NCBI GenBank assembly: GCA_947469485.1
Contig: CANIPU010000012.1
Span: 1-64,000 of the forward strand
Origin: Chitinophagaceae bacterium
GTDB taxonomy: Bacteria; Bacteroidota; Bacteroidia; Chitinophagales; UBA10324
Direction of reading: 5' to 3'
DNA length: 64,000 bases
Shown here: one piece after another, positions 44,037 through 52,458 of the stretch
Layout of the letters: each line of letters starts with the position of its first letter
Numbering within the stretch: the stretch's first letter is position 1
Translations under genes and position numbers: made by a program
The notes under the pieces: model-generated
The model's database searches: none
Told to the model about the DNA's origin: nothing
The model's input: only the letters and a program-made list of their open reading frames with translations

Positions 44037-44924
44037 TTAATTATTGACAATTACTTTTTTCACCTGTTTCTTATCACCGTTTACAACATTAATGAGGTAA
44101 ACACCTTTACCCAGATTCCTTAAATTCAAAGGTGTTTCAATATCCGATAATTCTGATGATCTGATTTCTTCTCCGGCTACATTGAAAATGGTCAACTTTG
44201 AACCAATAAATTCATTGCTGTTTAAAGAAAGAAAAAGTGAATTGTTTACATTTTTAATAATGAATAAATCTTCTTTGGCTTTATTAATTTCATCTGAAGA
44301 TAATGGAAACATTTGTCCGGCATTAATTGCGCTGTCTGCCTCTGCGTTGTAAGCATAATCTTTAACAGTGAATGACCAATTGACTGTGTCAACATCCAAC
44401 CTCGCCCAACCATAATAAGTATCGCCATCTGAAATAAATTTTAAACCAAGGTATTTATCCTGAACACCTAACCAGTTTCCCAGAACTATTGAATAAACAG
44501 GTACATCAGCACCAAGTATCATTGAAGCACTAAAACTAGAACCGGTACCTGAAAAAGAAGATGCATTGCATGCTTGCCATTGCTGATTTACATTAATCGG
44601 ATCGCCAATATTAAGTGCCTTTGCAAGGTATCTTGTAGATGAAGAAAAAGTTGAAGCAGTACCTATAACTGAATTACCTGTTGGTCCTTCGGCAGCTACT
44701 GCTGAAACAAAGCCTGTATATTTTATCATTCCGATTTTAAAATCAGGCTGGCCATCATTATCCAAATCAAGACTATATAAACTCATGTTCTGAGAAAATG
44801 TAGTGTCTGGATTTACATCGGTATAAATTATTTGAGCGTCTGCTTCATTTCTTCCGGCTAAAAATGCTGCTGCCAATGTTGAATAAGCTGAAATCTTTTT
44901 TGCCAATGATGGTGAAATATTCAT
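44037..44924 (-). CDS. Secreted protein with type IX type A sorting domain
   Basis: 295 residues. Begins MNISPSLAKKISAYSTLAAAF with a signal-like hydrophobic stretch ending near ADAQIIY. The middle contains a calcium-binding-like LDLDNDGQPDFKIG repeat piece and FISDGDTYYGWARLDVD, a fold I cannot name. The C-terminal 80 residues (LFLSLNSNEFIGSKLTIFNV, then LNLRNLGKGVYLINVVNGDK, ending KKVIVNN) form the type A sorting domain. It would be carried across the outer membrane by the type IX system and attached or released. Convergent with the PAP2-like gene, two bases apart. Confidence 0.85.
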   Translation of the reverse strand: MNISPSLAKKISAYSTLAAAFLAGRNEADAQIIYTDVNPDTTFSQNMSLYSLDLDNDGQPDFKIGMIKYTGFVSAVAAEGPTGNSVIGTASTFSSSTRYLAKALNIGDPINVNQQWQACNASSFSGTGSSFSASMILGADVPVYSIVLGNWLGVQDKYLGLKFISDGDTYYGWARLDVDTVNWSFTVKDYAYNAEADSAINAGQMFPLSSDEINKAKEDLFIIKNVNNSLFLSLNSNEFIGSKLTIFNVAGEEIRSSELSDIETPLNLRNLGKGVYLINVVNGDKKQVKKVIVNN

Positions 44925-45114
44925 TTCATTAAATTTTCAACGAAAGTAATGGATGGAATCATATTTCAAAACAATTTATACAATACAATTTACCTTATAA
45001 AACATTAAAACGAGTAAGTTGATGACCTTAAAAAATTTCACCAATGTGAAATAAAAAGTCAAATCAGAAGCTAAATATTTTCAGATTATTTTCGACCACG
45101 AAATAATTTTTACA

Positions 45115-45897
45115 ATGGCTTTCAACACAATACTACTTGAAATAAAAGATGGGGTGGGAACCATCACACTCAATCGCCCTGATGTATATAATGCATTCAA
45201 TGATGAAATGAGTTTTGAATTGCAGGATGCTTTAAAAGAAGTAGAAAAAAACAAAGAAGTACGAGCGGTTGTCCTCACAGGTGCAGGAAAAGCATTTTGC
45301 AGCGGACAGGATTTGAAAGCAGCAGCAGCAGCGGGAAACCGGAGTTTTAAGGAATCTCTCGATAAAAGATATAATCCGATTATTCGCTCGATGCGCAATA
45401 TGCCGAAGCCGATTATCGGTCGCTTGAATGGGGTGGCTGCCGGTGCAGGTTGTTCGCTTGCATTAGCGTGTGATGTAATCGTGGCTGCTGAATCTGTAAC
45501 TCTTATTGAAGTATTTATTAATGTGGGATTGGTTCCTGATTCAGGTTCTTCTTTCTTTTTACCTCGTGTGGTTGGACAAGCCAGAGCATTTGAGTTCAGC
45601 ACAATGGGAACAAAAATTTCAGCAACTGATGCATTACAAATGGGAATGATTAATCGTGTAGTAAAGGCAGAAGAATTAGATAATGAAGTAAAAAAATTGA
45701 CCGACTATTATGCAAGCGCTCCAACAAAAGCAATTGGGCTCATTAAGAAAATGTTAAACAGGTCATTTAACTCTGATCTTGAATCAATGTTAGAATATGA
45801 AAGTTACTGTCAGGAAATTGCTGGTAACAGTTTCGATAACAAAGAAGGAGTAACAGCTTTTATTGAAAAGCGCAAGCCAATGTTTAAGGGGGAATAA
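45115..45897 (+). CDS. Enoyl-CoA hydratase/isomerase (crotonase, PaaG-like)
   Basis: 260 residues of the crotonase fold. The oxyanion hole loops are GKAFCSGQDLKAA and RLNGVAAGAGCSLALACD. The catalytic region reads VGLVPDSGSSFFLPRVVG, with the Asp in LVPDSG as in PaaG, the 2-(1,2-epoxy-1,2-dihydrophenyl)acetyl-CoA isomerase; enoyl-CoA hydratases have a Glu there. The C-terminal ends with FIEKRKPMFKGE. It acts on acyl-CoA isomerisation in phenylacetate or similar degradation, but no other paa genes are present in this window. Transcribed with gldB following 18 bases later, an odd neighbour. Confidence 0.88.
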   Translation: MAFNTILLEIKDGVGTITLNRPDVYNAFNDEMSFELQDALKEVEKNKEVRAVVLTGAGKAFCSGQDLKAAAAAGNRSFKESLDKRYNPIIRSMRNMPKPIIGRLNGVAAGAGCSLALACDVIVAAESVTLIEVFINVGLVPDSGSSFFLPRVVGQARAFEFSTMGTKISATDALQMGMINRVVKAEELDNEVKKLTDYYASAPTKAIGLIKKMLNRSFNSDLESMLEYESYCQEIAGNSFDNKEGVTAFIEKRKPMFKGE

Positions 45898-45915
45898 ATC
45901 TTTAAGAAATAAAAC

Positions 45916-46947
45916 ATGTACAAAAATTTTATTTCTCTTTTTGTTATCGCAATTTTTTTTTCAGCATGCTCCTGCAACTCAAAAAAAAATTATGAAGTTA
46001 ATGTCAGCAATATAAAAGTTGATTTAAAAATCGAGCGGTTTGATAAAGAGATTATTTCATTAGCGCATCAGGCAGATTCAGATCCATACGAACCAATTGT
46101 AAGTCTCCACAAAAAATACGGTGATTTTTTTAATTTCTATATGCAGGAAATTCTTGCAATGGATTTTGAAGGCGATACTTCTCGTGCACTTGCAGATTCA
46201 CTTTTAGTTTTTTTAAAAAACCCATATTATCAAAGCGTATTTGATACCACAGTACTTGTTTATAATAATGTAGACGATATCAATTCAAAACTTGCTGATG
46301 GATTCAAACACTATCTTTTTTATTTTCCTCAGACTCACATTCCAACAATTATTTATTACCTGAATGGACCTCGAGCATTTACATACGGAGATAGTTTACT
46401 TGCTATAGGATTGGATAATTATATGGGTTCTGATTTTTGGTATTACCATGCTGTACAACCCCCGATTCCACAGTTTCTTATTCGCCGTTTGCGTAAAGAA
46501 TATATTGTGCCTAATGCTATGGAAGTAATGGCAACAAATTTATTTCCTTTTGCTGATTATGGAAAAAAACTGATTGATGAATTGATCTATAAGGGAAAAA
46601 TCAATTACCTTCTTCAACACATTTTACCGCAAACACCGGACTCATTAGTTTCTGGTTTCTCGCAAGTTGAATTGAATTGGCTGGATGAAAATGAAACTGA
46701 AATTTGGAAATTTTATTTGAAGAATAATTTACTCTATGAAACTGACCCAATGGTTTTCAAAAAATATATCAGTGATGCACCTAATACAAGTGGAATGCCA
46801 CCTGAATCACCAGGAAATACCGGAAGTTGGTTGGGCTGGAAAATTGTGCAAAAATTTATGCAGGAAAACCCAACCTACACGCTCAAAAGTTTGATGCAGG
46901 AAACAGATGCGCAAAAAATTTTAACATTATCAAAATATAAACCTTAA
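45916..46947 (+). CDS. gldB: Gliding motility lipoprotein GldB
   Basis: 343 residues. Signal peptide MYKNFISLFVIAIFFSACSC with Cys18 as the likely lipid-modified residue. The conserved family start follows: VDLKIERFDKEI, then LHKKYGDFFNFYMQEIL, LADGFKHYLFYFPQTHIPTI, PRAFTYGDSLLAIGLDNYMG and a long helical C-terminal half. GldB is an envelope lipoprotein required for gliding and type IX secretion in Flavobacterium; activity unknown. It follows the crotonase by 18 bases. In F. johnsoniae gldB lies next to gldC; here they are about 42 kb apart. Confidence 0.92.
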   Translation: MYKNFISLFVIAIFFSACSCNSKKNYEVNVSNIKVDLKIERFDKEIISLAHQADSDPYEPIVSLHKKYGDFFNFYMQEILAMDFEGDTSRALADSLLVFLKNPYYQSVFDTTVLVYNNVDDINSKLADGFKHYLFYFPQTHIPTIIYYLNGPRAFTYGDSLLAIGLDNYMGSDFWYYHAVQPPIPQFLIRRLRKEYIVPNAMEVMATNLFPFADYGKKLIDELIYKGKINYLLQHILPQTPDSLVSGFSQVELNWLDENETEIWKFYLKNNLLYETDPMVFKKYISDAPNTSGMPPESPGNTGSWLGWKIVQKFMQENPTYTLKSLMQETDAQKILTLSKYKP

Positions 46948-46959
46948 TAACCTGCGGAC

Positions 46960-48030
46960 TTAAATTTTTGCGGGGGATTTAATTCTTTCGGATAAAAAAT
47001 AAACCAAAATCACTGCAAAAGTGAAAGTTATTAATCCGCCTGCCTGATGTAACACTCCCCATAATACAGGAACACTCCCGACTGATAAAATTACGGTAAC
47101 GATTCCAAGTGTTGCCTGAACAAATATCATGGCAAATAAAAAATTCATCATTACAACTGCACTTTTATTTGCTGAATAATTTTTTCGTTTCATCCACAAC
47201 CAAATAATCAAAATCAATAGCAGATAAGCGGTACTGCGGTGTAGTAGTTGTACAAATGCCGGATTTTCTAATAGCGTATGCCATAATGGATTTGAAAACA
47301 TAAATACATTTTCCGGAATCCAGTCGTTGCCGATTTTAGGCCATGTAGGATACCAGATTGCTGCAGGGGCAACTCCACCTGCCATAAATGCTCCAAGTCC
47401 GAGCTGTATGAAAATGATTGCGAGAATACTTTTTGAAAATATAGAAGCAGATTTATCTGTAATAACATTTTGCGATTCTGATTTCGGAAAAAATTGTTCA
47501 AGAGCCAACCACAGAAGATATGCAAACAAAATTGTGGCAAGCAATAAATGAGCACACAAACTATAAGGGCTTACCCATGGCACATCTTTCAGTCCGGTCG
47601 AAACCATAAACCACCCTAATGCTCCCTGCAATCCGCCTAGTATGAAAACAAAAATCAACTTCCACATCAGTTTTCGTTCAATCATTTTCCTAAAAAGAAA
47701 GCATAAAAACGGAATAAGAAAAACCGGAGCAAACAGTCGCGCCCATAAACGATGAATCCACTCCCACCAGAATATATTTTTAAATCCGGCCAGGGTTATA
47801 TCGCTGTTCATGATTTTTCCTTGTGGGGATTGCATATATTCAGCATAAACACGATTCCATTCAGTTGAATTCATTGGGGGCAGCGAACCCATTACTACAT
47901 TCCATTCAGTTATAGAAAGTCCGCTTTCAGTGAGGCGGGTAATTCCACCTATAAGTACCTGAAAAAAAATCATCACTACTCCAATTAATAACCAGAAACC
48001 AATTTGTTTTTGCGAAGAAGAAGTTGTCAT
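46960..48030 (-). CDS. ctaA: Heme A synthase, COX15/CtaA family
   Basis: 356 residues, eight membrane helices in two halves. Conserved pieces: GGITRLTESGLSITEWNVV, WWEWIHRLWARLFAPVFL (first His), LCAHLLLATILFA, LLHRSTAYLLLI and GVLHQAGGLITFT (later His pair). Four His residues bind heme b or the heme o substrate. It oxidises heme O to heme A for aa3-type cytochrome oxidases, which places aerobic respiration in this organism. Transcribed alone, leftwards, convergent with gldB 12 bases away. No cox genes lie in the window. Confidence 0.94.
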   Translation of the reverse strand: MTTSSSQKQIGFWLLIGVVMIFFQVLIGGITRLTESGLSITEWNVVMGSLPPMNSTEWNRVYAEYMQSPQGKIMNSDITLAGFKNIFWWEWIHRLWARLFAPVFLIPFLCFLFRKMIERKLMWKLIFVFILGGLQGALGWFMVSTGLKDVPWVSPYSLCAHLLLATILFAYLLWLALEQFFPKSESQNVITDKSASIFSKSILAIIFIQLGLGAFMAGGVAPAAIWYPTWPKIGNDWIPENVFMFSNPLWHTLLENPAFVQLLHRSTAYLLLILIIWLWMKRKNYSANKSAVVMMNFLFAMIFVQATLGIVTVILSVGSVPVLWGVLHQAGGLITFTFAVILVYFLSERIKSPAKI

Positions 48031-48113
48031 GAAAAGAACATCAACTTATAGAAATGTTGAATGCGGACGCGAAAGTAAATGCAGAATTGCTAGAGACGAA
48101 AATTATAGGGGGA

Positions 48114-50411
48114 TTAGTCCTTTATAATTTTGAATATCTGCCTGGCTCCACCTAAATCAATAAATGACACAAAATAAATTCCGAGGGACAAGTTTGAAAT
48201 ATCAATGGATGGATTGGTATCTGGATTTTTTTGATATACTAACTGACCAATCAAATTATTGATTTCTATTTTATTCAAATCAAAATTGTTCTGTAAAGAA
48301 TAATTAAGTTTATCTGATGCTGGATTCGGGTAAACAGAAATAACTGGTTGATTATTTATTGCATCTACAGAAACTCCGGTACAAATGTTTGTAGCGCGTG
48401 GTGTAAGAGAAGAAGTAAATTGAAACAAACCTGTTCCATCCGGACACCGGGCAAAAGAAGCATCAGTTACAAACGACGAAAAAGTTGAACTATCAGCAAT
48501 TGCAAAAAGATCGTTTACCAAAAATAAGCTATCAATGACAGAGTTGAGATTGAAATTTGTATGATAATCAATTAATGTAATGTCTTTATCATCTGCCCAT
48601 ACTAGCAAATGCCCATTTGCTGGTATAAAAGCAATATCCGGAAATTTCCATTTTTGTAAATCATTTAAGTCATCAGAGAGATAAATGTTGGCTAACCCAA
48701 GGGCATTTGAAGTTTTATTGTAAACCTCTATCCAATCACGATGTTTGCCATCTTCATTTTCAATTCCATTCTGGTTATCTGCTGAATATTCATTTAATGC
48801 AATTTCATTTTGAGTTGCGAGTGTAATTGAAGGATGAATCTCGTAAAATTCATGTTCAGCTCGTTCAGGTGAAAACATACCGGCATTTGCATTATCCGCA
48901 TAGATATAGTACTGAATCTCCAATGAGGAAACAGGAATTGAAATGCCAAATACATTATCATTACTCGCGCCATCATTGTGAGCACCATCGTCAAACATTT
49001 GTATTCGGCTAAAACGATCGGATTTTATATTTCTGTAACCAAGGTATACTGTAGTTGTATTTGTAACAGTAGCATTAAAAGTTACTGTTGATCCAAAAAC
49101 TGGTGTTAAAGGGTTCGCCAAAACATTTGTTATGGTTGGTGGAATTTGTAAAAATTCTGTTGTAGAATTTAAATAAGTCGCACGCGTATCCATCAGCTCA
49201 TAAATACCTGGAATATTTCCCATAGGGCCACCACTGGCAGTAGAACTTGTTAGTGCTGCTTGAAACTGAGCATAGGTATAAAAGAAATTATTATCAGTAG
49301 AAACAGCATTGTCAACTAACGATTGTAAGGCATTTGCAGTGTTTTGATAATTCGAATTGACAAAATTTTCGTTATTTATAGTACGCATGTGAGCAATATA
49401 CATGTGCTTATATATTGAGGTATTCAGTAGTTTATTAATCAGCGGCCAATTCGAATCAGCAAAATGTAATGTGGGTGTAAGAGTTTGCATTGTGGCCAGA
49501 CTTAGTCCGCCCCCCATACCTCCGGTATTGCTGCCAACCATTGTAAAACTCCCAAAACTCATATTCAAATCCCAAATGGTTGGAATCCATTGCGCTTTGT
49601 GATTTCGGTACAGGTAATAATTCTGACGGAAGGACCCAGAATAACTATCGAGGTTGACAAGTACATCGTTAAAGGCAAGCATCCAGAAGCATCGATCTAT
49701 ATCAAGCATGTTGTTAATTGAAGCGGTATTGTTATTCAAGGTATCGCAAAGGTTTATCAAGTTTTTCCACCCGAAGTCAGATTTCATATCATAATTGGTA
49801 TCATAATCAGCTGAATCATTGCTTACATATAATAAGCTACTTCCGGTTCCGCTTGTTGGTCCTGCGTTTTCCGGATTGCATTTTACCAAAGTTCCTGCTG
49901 AGGAATAATAATGAGCATCCAGAAATTCATTTCCAATATTTTCATCATTACTATAAATGCCAATGTAAGTTCCATTTATATATACTTTAGTATAATTACT
50001 TAAAGGTGCATCCATGTATTGACGCAATATTTGATAAGATAAAACTTCGCGAATCATTGAGGGGTCACTATAACCATTACTTAGTTTAATATCTTCATAT
50101 CCCTGATAATTTTGGTTTATTGAATTGTCTAATTTTATATGTAATGGATTTTTTGCATTATTTGCGTTATAGGAACTGTTCCCCTTAAATCTCACCCCAC
50201 AATTGGGAAGATTTGTTCCGTTTATCACTATTGAATCAGCGTTTGTATAACTTTCACTTCCGGCGATAGAAGTATCCATTCTGTAATCCCAATTACTGAA
50301 TCCGAAATAAATTTTTATTTCCTGGATTGTATTCAAGTCATAAAATGTTTGCGCTCTTGTTTTAGCAATTAGTGATACTATAACGAAAATGGAAAGAAGA
50401 ATTTTTTTCAT
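48114..50411 (-). CDS. CotH kinase family protein with lamin-tail domain and type IX type A sorting domain
   Basis: 765 residues. Signal peptide MKKILLSIFVIVSLIAKTRA. Residues about 40-345 are the CotH domain: GVRFKGNSSYNANNAKNPLH with the Lys-containing nucleotide loop, IREVLSYQILRQYM, and QNYYLYRNHKAQWIPTIWDL followed by NMSFG with the catalytic Asp. An LTD (lamin tail) domain starts at ITLATQNEIALNEY and holds KHRDWIEVYNKTS. The C-terminal 85 residues (ISVYPNPASDKLNYSL, SLGIYFVSFIDLGG) are a type A sorting domain. CotH proteins of spore coats are protein kinases; such activity in secreted Bacteroidota proteins is inference. Confidence 0.9.
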   Translation of the reverse strand: MKKILLSIFVIVSLIAKTRAQTFYDLNTIQEIKIYFGFSNWDYRMDTSIAGSESYTNADSIVINGTNLPNCGVRFKGNSSYNANNAKNPLHIKLDNSINQNYQGYEDIKLSNGYSDPSMIREVLSYQILRQYMDAPLSNYTKVYINGTYIGIYSNDENIGNEFLDAHYYSSAGTLVKCNPENAGPTSGTGSSLLYVSNDSADYDTNYDMKSDFGWKNLINLCDTLNNNTASINNMLDIDRCFWMLAFNDVLVNLDSYSGSFRQNYYLYRNHKAQWIPTIWDLNMSFGSFTMVGSNTGGMGGGLSLATMQTLTPTLHFADSNWPLINKLLNTSIYKHMYIAHMRTINNENFVNSNYQNTANALQSLVDNAVSTDNNFFYTYAQFQAALTSSTASGGPMGNIPGIYELMDTRATYLNSTTEFLQIPPTITNVLANPLTPVFGSTVTFNATVTNTTTVYLGYRNIKSDRFSRIQMFDDGAHNDGASNDNVFGISIPVSSLEIQYYIYADNANAGMFSPERAEHEFYEIHPSITLATQNEIALNEYSADNQNGIENEDGKHRDWIEVYNKTSNALGLANIYLSDDLNDLQKWKFPDIAFIPANGHLLVWADDKDITLIDYHTNFNLNSVIDSLFLVNDLFAIADSSTFSSFVTDASFARCPDGTGLFQFTSSLTPRATNICTGVSVDAINNQPVISVYPNPASDKLNYSLQNNFDLNKIEINNLIGQLVYQKNPDTNPSIDISNLSLGIYFVSFIDLGGARQIFKIIKD

Positions 50412-50542
50412 AAGCTAAATCTTGAGGGTGGGACTTGTGTAAACATAAAAAGTTTAATCTGATGAATTATATCATTCAGGTGTTTTTGGATTAAAACATC
50501 CAAGTGAATAGTTATATTTTTCCGGTAAAATTCCAGATGAAA

Positions 50543-50577
50543 TAAAAAACCCTGTCTCACCATGGTGAGATAGGGTT
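50543..50577 (-). terminator. Intrinsic terminator with long near-perfect palindrome
   Basis: AACCCTGTCTCACC (50548-50561) and GGTGAGATAGGGTT (50564-50577) form a 30-base palindrome with one G-T mismatch. On the minus strand TTTTTTATTT follows, so it ends the leftward gene finishing at 50597. Confidence 0.8.
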
Positions 50578-50596
50578 AATTTAATTAAAAAACGAA

Positions 50597-52207
50597 CTAA
50601 TTCTTTAAAATAGTTTTTTTGGAAATTCCACCTTCAGAAGATTTCAATTCTAATAAAAACATACCAGAAGGATAATTTTCTAAACTAAAATCAAAATTAT
50701 TTTCCCCTATAATTAGTGAAACATTCTCGTTAATAATTTCTCTGCCAAGCACATCAGAAATTCGAATAATTGAATTGTCTTCATTGGATGAAATTATGGT
50801 TACAAGAAATTTACCCTGAGTCGGATTTGGGAAGATGTTTATTTTGTTGGTAATAATATCTGAACCAACACTTTCCATTCGTGCGGAAGTTGTAAAAGTT
50901 CCAATAGTTGTATACCCCGAATTAATGCTGCCTGTTGAATTGCAATCCGATCTCATTCGGTATTGGTAAGTTGTATTGGCAATAAGACCTGTTAATGTTT
51001 TGGTTGTTGATGGGGGCAAAGTAGTTTTTGTTATCCAGGTTGTTGTGCCTAAGGCGCGGTATTGTACACGGTATTTGACGGCACATGAATTACCAGTCCA
51101 GGAAATTGCAGCTGAAGTTGAAGTAATTCCTGTAACCGAAATTGCAGAAGGTTTCGCGCAGGTACAAGGTGTTGAAAATGATTTTATAGCAGTATATGCT
51201 GATGCAATTGTTCCTGCAGAATTGCAGTTTGTTCTTACATGGTATTCATAAGTGGTTAAAGGCAGCAGCCCGGTTATTAATTTGGAAGAGGTAGGTGCAG
51301 TTACATTCAATGTACTCCAGGCTGTTGCCCCAATTTGCCTTATTTGAACACTATAACCTGCAGCGCAACTGTTTCCTGTCCAGCTAATTGTTGCTTTTGT
51401 ACTTTGAATTGAAGTAGCTGTATCGTTCGTTGGAACTGCACAAACAGGAACAGTTAGGTTTATAGAAGAGGTAGCTGAACATGATGTGCCATTTGAAACA
51501 GTAACTGTATAGGTACCGGATAAAACCTTTATTGAAGAAGAAGTAGCTCCTGTATTCCAAATGAAATTGTTTCCTCCGGAAGCAACCAATGTGTTTGAAT
51601 CTGTTGCACATAAAGCAGGGTTCGCATTTGTAATTGCAGCAGTTACATTACATTGATTAACCGATAGAGTGCTTAGGTAAATATGGTCACCACTTTCTCC
51701 TCCATTATTATTGGCACAGTTGAAAGCACCATAAAAATTAACAGGACCGCTACCTGCAGCGGGAGCAATCCAATTGAAAGTCCATGTATGTGAACCTGTA
51801 CTTCCGGTCGTTCCGGCGGAGGTATGCTCAACATATTTTCCGGTACCAACAAGCTTTGTAGCAGTTGAGTTTGTAATAACTAAAGTTCCTAATTTAACAC
51901 CACTTGTGTTTTGCGGTGAAATCTGAAACCCATATCTGACAAGCGCAGGGTATGTTGCAGTCGCAGTAATGGTGTAAGTATTTCCGGGTATATATCCGCT
52001 GGCAGGAATATTAGAAGTAATCCAACCGGTTGTTGAAGTTGCAGTTCCGTTATGGCACGAAGTGCAATTTGTAAAATTATCACTCGGTGCCCCGCACTTA
52101 CCGGCTGATGGGCCAGAGGTATCCCCCATGATTGTTTTAGTTGAAAACAAAATGCCGCTTGAAATTATTGCAGCAACGGAAAAAAGTAGAAACAGATTTT
52201 TTTTCAT
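50597..52207 (-). CDS. Secreted protein with choice-of-anchor V domain, FnIII repeats and type IX type A sorting domain
   Basis: 536 residues from the ATG at 52207, which gives a clean signal peptide (MKKNLFLLFSVAAIISSGIL). An in-frame ATG 36 bases upstream would place a polar stretch first. The mature start has GKCGAPSDNFTNCTSCHNG, a CxxCH heme-c-type motif seen in choice-of-anchor V proteins, then a domain of about 140 residues. An Ig-like segment and two fibronectin type III repeats follow (ATISWTGNSCAAGYSVQIRQ and AAISWTGNSCAVKYRVQYRA). The last 80 residues are a type A sorting domain (INIFPNPTQGKFLVTI). Likely a surface adhesin; covalent heme binding is unproved. A strong terminator follows. 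Confidence 0.88.
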   Translation of the reverse strand: MKKNLFLLFSVAAIISSGILFSTKTIMGDTSGPSAGKCGAPSDNFTNCTSCHNGTATSTTGWITSNIPASGYIPGNTYTITATATYPALVRYGFQISPQNTSGVKLGTLVITNSTATKLVGTGKYVEHTSAGTTGSTGSHTWTFNWIAPAAGSGPVNFYGAFNCANNNGGESGDHIYLSTLSVNQCNVTAAITNANPALCATDSNTLVASGGNNFIWNTGATSSSIKVLSGTYTVTVSNGTSCSATSSINLTVPVCAVPTNDTATSIQSTKATISWTGNSCAAGYSVQIRQIGATAWSTLNVTAPTSSKLITGLLPLTTYEYHVRTNCNSAGTIASAYTAIKSFSTPCTCAKPSAISVTGITSTSAAISWTGNSCAVKYRVQYRALGTTTWITKTTLPPSTTKTLTGLIANTTYQYRMRSDCNSTGSINSGYTTIGTFTTSARMESVGSDIITNKINIFPNPTQGKFLVTIISSNEDNSIIRISDVLGREIINENVSLIIGENNFDFSLENYPSGMFLLELKSSEGGISKKTILKN

Positions 52208-52458
52208 TTTCTTGGAATTTTGTTTTGCAATGAAAATGAACAATTAAAGAACTGAAAACTTTTTGTTGGTGAACTACTTTAATAAAAAGTTCAACGGGAA
52301 TAATGATTGAATGAAATACTTTAGAATTTATTAAATGAACAGAATTTGAAACAAAACTTCTTGTTTATAGTCAATTAAAAATCTTCAACATTTTGAATAA
52401 TATTTAATTGTTGTTTCAAAGAAATCAGTCGAAGAATAAAATTGCTTAATTCCAAAAA

